Of a stretch of DNA of 64,000 nt, positions 56,909-64,000 are shown piece after piece. A model generated the notes under the pieces. The model saw only the letters and a list, made by a program, of their open reading frames with translations. It had not been told where the DNA came from and searched no databases. Position numbers and translations under genes: made by a program. The stretch spans positions 7,564,001-7,628,000 of the forward strand of contig CM121341.1 in NCBI GenBank assembly GCA_051530055.1, read 5' to 3'. Position 1 is the stretch's first letter, and each line of letters begins with the position of its first letter. The stretch comes from Neoechinorhynchus agilis. Its lineage: Eukaryota > Acanthocephala.

Positions 56909-58994
56909 TCAATGTTCGTTTATACTAGACAGCTGCTGCTGCTTTAACTTCCACGCCTTGGCAATGGACAATAGTTTAAAGCTTGGGTCCACGGCTTCCT
57001 CTTCATCAGGGAAGACCAGATCTACAAATTCCGTTTCTTCTGATTCACCGTGTTCATTGATTTTCCTTCGTTTCCGTTCAACTTTCTTTGGACGTAGACA
57101 CTTAACGCGTTCAGCATCACCATCGTCTACCGCTTCGCTCTCCTCAAACTCTATCCATTGTTCTACCAAAGCCGCTCGAATTTCTCCATTGCCTCTTAGC
57201 TCATTGTACGCGCGATTGAAAACCTTCCGTCCTTCAGCTGTTCCAAAGAACTTCGCTTCGAACAAAGCAAGACTCGTGTAAACCTTAACATTTTGAGTCA
57301 TTCTCAATAATCGTTCATAAAGCTGTCTTACACGATGATACTCGTTGTTGGAGATTTCAAATTCAATATATTGAAACGAATGTTTCCACACTTCCCTCCC
57401 TCTGTTTCAAACACAACATCCGTATCTTATAAGCCTTCCAAACTAACTCAGGCATATCAACAGCTCCGTATTCACCACTCACTGCAGTGTCATAAATGTA
57501 CCTAGCCCGTTCAATCTCCCCAAGAAGGTTCTCAAGTTCAGCAAACTTTACCCATGTGCTTCCATTTTCCGGTGAAAAGTCAAGAAACTTTTCATACAGT
57601 TTACGACAGCGTCCAAATTCCCTTAAATTAATTTCCATGTCAATGTAGGCACGGAACAGTTTATCTTTTGGACACCGTCCAATCCCATTTCCCATTATTT
57701 TCCTTGCTGCATTCACATCCTTCTGTCTAATTTCAAAATGAGCGAACATTATCCATATTTTGGCAAACGTAAACCGACTATGTGGAATCAAAGATAGACA
57801 AGACCTGTAAACTTCTCGAGTTCGATCAACGTCTTTGCATGTAAGTTCCTCAAAAATCGCGTATTTGATCCAAATGTAAATATAACGGCGCCAATCGCGT
57901 TTTTTCGAACTCGCAGGAACTTGCGCTATCGCACGTTCGAAAGCTTCACGACTCGCGTCAACCGTTTCCTCTAATTTAGTCAAAAGCTTTATGTAATCAA
58001 ACCAAATGTCATAATCTCGTGGATTATCTTCTAAATCACGTTCATATTGATACTTTCGCTTGCTCAAAACAACCTTCTCAGTGCTGCTAATGGTCCCATG
58101 TTTTCGTTCAAATGAAGTGTACGCATCGAAAATTCGAGTGCGTTGCTCCGAGTCCGAAAGTTTATCAAGTCCGTATTTATAGATGAGAAGTGCTCGCTCG
58201 AATTCCTTTTGCCTTTCTTCAAATGCCGCGAAAGCCAACAATAACCGGTCGTTCGTCATTGCATCTCCGAAAAATTCAATTGCATCTTCAAAGACTTTCC
58301 TCGCTCGTTCAACATCACCATTTCGCTCTTCAAATCGAGAGAGTCGAATCCAGTTCCGGTGTTCAGGATGGACGGCAACAAGTCTCTCGAATACCACACG
58401 AGCCCTCTCCAACTCGCCGTATCGAATTTCAAAGTTAACATAAGTGTTCCAGACAGCTTCATCGGGTTTCCATTCAAGCCAACGTTCAAAAACAGCTCTT
58501 GTTCCGGCTATGTTCCCTAAAACTTCTTCCATGAACACATATTTGTACCATAATTGATTGGCTCTGGGAAGTATCCGAGTAGCTCGGTCCAGCACATTCC
58601 GGGCATGGCTTATTTGCTTACATCGCATCTCCATCGCGATATACTTGAGCCAAACACTCACGGATCTATGGTCAACGTCCAACGCACGCTCCCATACACT
58701 TCGAGCTCGATCCAACTCATTCTGACTCTCTTCCCAATTAGCATAACGAATCCATCGAGCCAACACTTGACGGTTCTTACGAACCGCATCTTCGAAATCT
58801 TTACGTTTACGAAGTTTAAACTCGTCCAATTCCTCGGAATCAGCGATTGTCTGTCGAGGTGGAGGAGCCACAAATTCTAACTGCTTTTCCTTTGCTTCTC
58901 GGAGTAATTGCTCCGCAGTTATTTGAATAGGAGCTGGCAACTTGTTTTTGACGGGAACCGTCTTCGGCCCTCGTGGTTGAGCCGGCTGATCCAT
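56909..58994 (-). CDS. CRNKL1: Crooked neck-like splicing factor (HAT repeats)
   Basis: Core spliceosome factor of the NineTeen complex (Clf1/Syf3/crooked neck). Exons 58994-57448 and 57401-56909, separated by a 46-nt intron, give 679 residues, in the normal range. The N terminus has ITAEQLLREAKEKQLEFVAP and the conserved DEFKLRKRKDFEDAVRKNR. Then come about 15 HAT repeats, for example WIRYANWEESQNELDRARSVW and KHRNWIRLSRFEE-like units. The C terminus carries VDLVFPDEE and FKLLSIAKAWKLKQQQ, as in CRNKL1. The junction reads MPEGREVWKHSFQYIEFEIS, aligning with the family's MPE-LWK-YI-FEI. The ATG follows directly on an acceptor-like TTTTGCCGTATTAG, so a leader intron or trans-splice site is likely. 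Confidence 0.96.
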
Positions 58995-59089
58995 CTAATA
59001 CGGCAAAAAAACGAGAATTACTAAGATTAATGTCCATTACAACCAAGCAAAACTAAGACGTTTCCTTCTTAAAAAAAGCAACCGAATAT

Positions 59090-60800
59090 TTCTTTGTGTC
59101 ACCCACGACGAAAAAAGGTCGAAAAATTAAAACTGAAAAATCGGTCATCGGAAATGATGACTGGTTGAAAAATCGCGAAAAAAAGGAGTAAACTAAACTT
59201 AAAACTGAGAAATCGGTCATCGGAAATGATGATTGGTTGAAAAAACTGCGAAAAAAGGAGTAAACTAAACTTAAAACTGAGAAATCGGCCATCGGAAATG
59301 ATGATTGGTTGAAAAAACTGCGAAAAAGAGGAGTAAACTAAAAAGTTGTCAGCCAACAAAAAAAAGATCGTCAAATAAAAAACTGAAAAATCGGCCATCG
59401 GAAATGATGATTGGTTGAAAAATTACGAAAAAAAGGGAGTAAACTAACAAGTTGTCAGCCAATAAAAAAAGATCGTCAAATAAAAAACTGAGAAATCGGC
59501 CATCGGAAATGATGATTGGTTGAAAAACTGCGAAAAAAGGGAGTAAACTAACAAGTTGTCAGCCGATAAAAAAGATTGCAAAATAAAAACTGGAAAATCG
59601 GTCATCGGAAATGATGATTGGTTGAAAAATTACGAAAAAAAGGAGTAAACTAAAAAGTTGTCAGCCAATAAAAAAAGATCGTCAAATAAAAAACTGAGAA
59701 ATCGGCCATCGGAAATGATGATTGGTTGAAAAATTACGAAAAAAAGGGAGTAAACTAACAAGTTGTCAGCCGATAAAAAAAGATTGCAAAATAAAAAACT
59801 GGAAAATCGGTCATCGGAAATGATGATTGGTTGAAAAATCGCGAAAAAAAGGAGTAAACTAAACTTAAAACTGAGAAATCGGCCATCGGAAATGATGATT
59901 GGTTGAAAAAACTGCGAAAAAATAGTAAATTAAAAAATTGCCGATCATTCACGATAAAAAAAGATCGTCAAATTAAAACTGGAAAATCGGTCATCGGAAA
60001 TGATGATTGGTTGAAAAAACTGCGAAAAAGAGGAGTAAACTAAAAAGTTGTCAGCCAATAAAAAAAGATCGTCAAATAAAAAACTGAGAAATCGGCCATC
60101 GGAAATGATGATTGGTTGAAAAACTGCGAAAAAAGGGAGTAAACTAACAAGTTGTCAGCCGATAAAAAAGATTGCAAAATAAAAACTGGAAAATCGGTCA
60201 TCGGAAATGATGATTGGTTGAAAAATCGCGAAAAAAAGGAGTAAACTAAACTTAAAACTGAGAAATCGGCCATCGGAAATGATGATTGGTTGAAAAAATG
60301 CGAAAAAAGGGAGTAAACTAACAAGTTGTCAGCCGATAAAAAAGATCGTCAAATAAAAAACTGGAAAATCGGCCATCGGAAATGATGATTGGTTGAAAAA
60401 TTACGAAAAAAGGGAGTAAACTAAAAAGTTGTCAGCCAACAAAAAAAAGATCGTCAAATAAAAAACTGAAAAATCGGCCATCGGAAATGATGATTGGTTG
60501 AAAAATTACGAAAAAAAGGGAGTAAACTAACAAGTTGTCAGCCGATAAAAAAAGATTGCAAAATAAAAACTGAAAAATCGGTCATCGGAAATGATGATTG
60601 GTTGAAAAAACTACGAAAAAAAAGGGTAAATTAAAAAATTGTCGATCATTCACGATAAAAAAAAGATCGTCAAATTAAAACTGGAAAATCGGTCATCGGA
60701 AATGATGATTGGTTGAAAAACTGCGAAAAAAAAGAGTAAACAAAAAATTGTTGAAGATCAACGAAAAGAATCGCCAAATTAAAACTGAAAAATCGTAAAA
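59090..60800. repeat. Tandem array, ~105-130-bp unit, about 16 copies, between CRNKL1 and HUWE1
   Basis: Landmarks are AATCGGCCATCGGAAATGAT, GATTGGTTGAAAAA and AGGAGTAAACTAA. Copies come in two forms, one with TTGTCAGCCAATAAAAAAAG and one without it, so the array shows higher-order alternation. Two copies have a diverged CGATCATTCACGATAAAAAA block (59945, 60645). The array fills the shared upstream region of two divergent housekeeping genes. Confidence 0.94.
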
Positions 60801-60809
60801 TCGGACACG

Positions 60810-61296
60810 ATGATTGGTCGAAAAACTCCAAAATCTTTATTCCGAGTTAAAAGTACAATTTCACCGGTTCTTCCGCGTGTTTAATCGATTACACAAACAA
60901 TGCTTTGTCTTTGATTATTTTGATCCGGGAAAAAGCGACTTTTTTCCTTTAGTATTGCAAACTTGGATGTAAGAAATCATTGATTTATTTCGTTCCGATA
61001 TTTCGCGTTCAGATTTTCCCAAGGTTTTCAGAATTCCAATGAGGATCGCTTAAAACTTTTTTGGCGACATTTGTGTGCAGAGTTTTCTTTCCGTGGCCTC
61101 CTTTCAATTTCGAATACAGGATTATTTGTGACGTAATTGTTGTTTTTAATTCAAATAAGCGGCATAAACACGAAAGAATTTCTTGTAAATAAAAAAGTTA
61201 TTGGTTTTCGACTTGGCGTAACCGTTGTCCTGTTACCGATACTCTTAATTTTTCACTGTTTGGTTCAGATTTGAAAAATTGTTTGTTGTTTTTCAG
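60810..61296 (+). other. HUWE1 upstream region
   Basis: Non-repetitive AT-rich DNA. It holds a GAAATATCGGAAC motif on the minus strand at about 61004 (the PLE-end motif) and ends in GTTTGTTGTTTTTCAG, an acceptor abutting the HUWE1 ATG. The 5' leader exon or trans-splice donor is not identified. Confidence 0.6.
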
Positions 61297-64000
61297 ATGA
61301 AAGTGGATCGTACGAAGATAAGGAAGCTCCAGGCAGACGTGAGTAAGGAGAGTCGTCAATTGATTGAAAAGATTAGAAATGCATCATCTGGTCCCGATGG
61401 TCCACTGAGTGCTCAATTGCTAGAGATGCTCGGTGGAATAAAGCATTGGCCAGTTGGTAAATGTGAGCTTCTTCATTGGGTGGACGTATTGGACATATTG
61501 GACGAAGTATTGGCTGAAAATGCTCGGCGAGTGTTCCATTGGTCATTGAATTGTGATGTGGGTGAGAAGGATAAACTCAGGGACCTGCTGCTCGCCGTAC
61601 TCAACTTTACGGCACTTTTGGTTGAGCACAGTTACAGCCGGCACCTGTATTCAAGCGTAGAACACCTCATTACACTTCTGGGTTCTTCAGATCTTCAAAT
61701 TTGCCTTTCAGTACTCAATCTTCTATACGTTTTTTCGAAAAGATCGACTTTTATTCAAAAGCTGCCCCCACATCTAAAAAGTCCACTTGTCGGTGCTCTT
61801 TTAGCGCTTGCTCAAGGTTACGGAGGACGACAAAACCATCTCGACCTTGCTTCATGTTGTAAAATTGTTCCGTCCGAAGACTTTGCGACCCAGTCCTCAA
61901 TTGAAGCGGCCGAAAGTCTCTACTATGAGATACCGAGAGAAGTGAAAACGAATCCGGTCGACTCTAGCACCATTAAAATATCGTTTGAGAACGTAAAAGA
62001 GTCGGTTCAGGATTCTCAAATAAATACACCGGGACAATTGATGGACGAAATCGTCAGTCATTACAAGCTCGAGTCTCTTCTAGTTCCACCCAATTCTCAA
62101 CAACAGACAATAAGTGGTGGAAAGAGTGGTCAACAAGTCCTCTATGAACTGTTCAATCGACTTAGACTCGCATTTTATTTCGGTGAAAGACAAACGAGGA
62201 TTCAATGTGTAGAAGCTCGTCTTCAAGCGTTGTCTATTCTCATCTATTCCAATCTTGGAGGAGAGCACGTCCATAGTCTCCTTTATCCTGGTATCATTCG
62301 AGAATTCTCTGATTGTCTCATTCTTGAAAATTATGAAGACCTCATCGACATAAAAGCTGGAGTACTCAAATGTCTTACAAGTGTTATACATCTCGAACGA
62401 CACATAAACCACACAGAAATCGTCGAATCAATGCAGATTTCATCATATCACGGATTCTTGCCTGATTTAGTTAGAATGTGCGTCAGACAGTTGACCGATT
62501 TATCAGAAAATGTTTCATACAAACTGCCACATTCCTTCATTACGGCACTGTTTTCCTTCCTTTACCATTTGGCAAGTTATGACGGTGGTAGTGAAGCTCT
62601 CATCAGTTCTGGAACAGTAAAAGCTCTTCTGGACGTGGTCGGTCATCATGACAATTCGGACGCGAACGTTATGTTCGTAACTCGTGCAGTTCGTGTGCTT
62701 GATCTCATTACAAACGTCGAAATGACAAATTTCCAACAAGCATCCGGAGTGACCATATTCATCGATCGTCTCAACTATGAAACCAAACAGTGTAGAATTA
62801 GTCAACCTTTTGAGATTAGACTGAAGAATGCAAGTAGTAGCAGAGGCAGTGCAACACCTGATTCAACCAGTGCTGAAGTTGGAGATAGCGAGGAACCTAC
62901 GTTGATCATTGAGTACATAAAACCAACTAGGACATGCTATCATCAACGAGGAGCTCTCATGAAAAGTATTTTGAATTTTATTAAACGTTCAATAGGCGAC
63001 CATACAATGGCAGACACCGTTCGTCACATGATGGAAGGTTCTCTGCCGGACTCACTTAAACACATCCTTAGTAATTGTGAGTACTACGGACCTTCATTGT
63101 TCCTGTTGACTGCAGAAATTGTAAGCCTTCATATCTTTCAAGAACCTTCTCAAATGTCCTATTTACAAGAAATCGGATTATGTGACGTTCTTCTATATGC
63201 TCTACTAAAACTTGAAATCCCACCTACGCGAGAAGTCCTTGCTTCGCTCCCTGGATTTCTGAGTTCACTTTGTCTTAACCAAGCTGGATTAACAGCGTTT
63301 CTAAGATATAAACCTTTCGACCGACTATTCAAAGTGCTCCTGACACCATCATATCTACCGGCGATGCGAAGAAGACGTCCGAACGCGTCCACCGATCACT
63401 TAACCGCGTCTCCAAACGTTAACAGTCAATCGACTGCTTATGTGTTAGGTCAAGCCATGGATGAGCTAATCCGACATCAGCCTAGTTTGAGGCAATCGGC
63501 AATGCAAGCCATTGTGGGTCTTCTTGAAGAGCTAATCCAGATTGGTACAAATACAAACGAGAATAATCCAGACGGAATCGTGGACGCAATCGAAGGCGAT
63601 GTACCCATCTACGAATACATTACGAACATAACTCGATTTATAGAAGCTGTTCTAACCAGTAATTCTTCAACTGAACATTTGGCAGAGTTCATGCTGATCC
63701 GGGGACCGGAACAATTACTTCAAATCCCGTTTTTGTCCAATATTCCACTAGCACAAACTGGATTGGGAAGTGCACAAACAGTCGCCGGTCTACTGAAACT
63801 TGTCATTCAAAACTACAGAGATGACACACTCATTAGAGCTCTGATTGTAAGCATGGATGCCGTTCTTAGTGATTTCGATCGAATCTTCTATGCAGATCAA
63901 TTCGATTGCTACATCTATCAAACCGTAAACAGTTCCTCAAATGTTCCGTTTTCTCGTGTTCATCGAAACCTCGCAATCATGAACACTTTCTGCCAACTTA
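61297..64000 (+). CDS. HUWE1: HECT-type ubiquitin ligase HUWE1, N-terminal part (continues beyond window)
   Basis: Giant E3 ubiquitin ligase. The first 901 codons are open without an intron and run off the right edge. Family landmarks: MKVDRTKIRKLQ start; GKCELLHWVDVLDILD; LLLAVLNFTALLVEHSYSRH; LYSSVEHLITLLGSSDLQ; VLNLLYVFSKRS; ALSILIYSN; SYHGFLPDLVRMC; TALFSFLYHLASYDGGSEAL; VTRAVRVLDLITNVEM; GSLPDSLKHILSN-EYYGPS; KPFDRLFKVLLTPSYLPAMR; AMDELIRHQPSL. These cover the armadillo-like DUF908/DUF913 region. The UBA, WWE and HECT domains would lie to the right. The start is fixed by an acceptor (TTTTTCAG) ending exactly at the ATG and by agreement with the family start. It is divergent from CRNKL1 across a satellite. 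Confidence 0.97.
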   Translation, partial: MKVDRTKIRKLQADVSKESRQLIEKIRNASSGPDGPLSAQLLEMLGGIKHWPVGKCELLHWVDVLDILDEVLAENARRVFHWSLNCDVGEKDKLRDLLLAVLNFTALLVEHSYSRHLYSSVEHLITLLGSSDLQICLSVLNLLYVFSKRSTFIQKLPPHLKSPLVGALLALAQGYGGRQNHLDLASCCKIVPSEDFATQSSIEAAESLYYEIPREVKTNPVDSSTIKISFENVKESVQDSQINTPGQLMDEIVSHYKLESLLVPPNSQQQTISGGKSGQQVLYELFNRLRLAFYFGERQTRIQCVEARLQALSILIYSNLGGEHVHSLLYPGIIREFSDCLILENYEDLIDIKAGVLKCLTSVIHLERHINHTEIVESMQISSYHGFLPDLVRMCVRQLTDLSENVSYKLPHSFITALFSFLYHLASYDGGSEALISSGTVKALLDVVGHHDNSDANVMFVTRAVRVLDLITNVEMTNFQQASGVTIFIDRLNYETKQCRISQPFEIRLKNASSSRGSATPDSTSAEVGDSEEPTLIIEYIKPTRTCYHQRGALMKSILNFIKRSIGDHTMADTVRHMMEGSLPDSLKHILSNCEYYGPSLFLLTAEIVSLHIFQEPSQMSYLQEIGLCDVLLYALLKLEIPPTREVLASLPGFLSSLCLNQAGLTAFLRYKPFDRLFKVLLTPSYLPAMRRRRPNASTDHLTASPNVNSQSTAYVLGQAMDELIRHQPSLRQSAMQAIVGLLEELIQIGTNTNENNPDGIVDAIEGDVPIYEYITNITRFIEAVLTSNSSTEHLAEFMLIRGPEQLLQIPFLSNIPLAQTGLGSAQTVAGLLKLVIQNYRDDTLIRALIVSMDAVLSDFDRIFYADQFDCYIYQTVNSSSNVPFSRVHRNLAIMNTFCQL

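Noticed and set aside
61297-64000. HUWE1-like frame as a pseudogene
   Set aside because: 901 codons stay open to the window edge with family motifs in order throughout.

Overview
This is a eukaryotic, almost certainly invertebrate metazoan, chromosome segment. It is AT-rich. Its genes carry canonical GT-AG introns that are mostly 34-61 nt long, plus a few kilobase-sized introns filled with tandem repeats. Metazoan character comes from a neurabin/spinophilin gene (RVxF, PDZ and SAM domains), a secreted multi-discoidin protein, a proprotein-convertase P-domain exon and HUWE1. Very short introns, abundant Penelope-like and LINE debris and gene-private satellites would fit several compact-intron groups (flatworm, nematode, rotifer, tunicate, dicyemid). 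The sequence alone does not let me choose among them.

Layout. 1-1270: 179-bp satellite. 1600-6845 (+): neurabin/spinophilin, with a 132-bp satellite filling one intron. 8073-9265 (-): proline-rich repeat protein. 9560-12980: ~155-bp satellite. 13101-13544 (-): GLRX5. 14052-15922 (+): SUCLG2, preceded by two extra tandem copies of its start-codon segment. 16111-21185 (+): a 798-residue coiled-coil protein whose first intron is a satellite array. 21700-26450: 15-copy ~318-bp satellite. 27098-31878 (+): FG nucleoporin (NUP214-like). 33037-34360 (+): lysine-rich linker-histone-like protein. 34.8-47.7 kb: a graveyard of LINE and Penelope-like (PLE) fragments, two segmental duplications, a large palindrome and orphan gene pieces. 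47.8-56.1 kb: a dense cluster of small one-pass membrane protein (-), METTL25-like methyltransferase (+), secreted protein (+), unidentified four-exon gene (-) and discoidin protein (+), with gaps of only 55-146 bp. 56909-58994 (-): CRNKL1 (crooked neck). 59090-60800: satellite. 61297-64000 (+): N-terminal 901 codons of HUWE1, running off the window.

The host genes are housekeeping genes rather than a pathway: spliceosome (CRNKL1), mitochondrial metabolism (GLRX5, SUCLG2), nuclear pore, ubiquitin ligase, chromatin and PP1 targeting. The exon joins proposed here were found by eye. For every gene with a complete model the joined coding length is a multiple of three, which is good internal support. 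No homology search or transcript data were available.

Most interesting points: a recurrent hammerhead-like motif at the ends of PLE fragments, also seen as an inverted pair in a 155-bp element; triplication of the SUCLG2 presequence segment; separate satellites inside or beside nearly every gene; candidate ultrashort introns down to 19 nt; a 166-bp-arm palindrome; and an unidentified four-exon gene.
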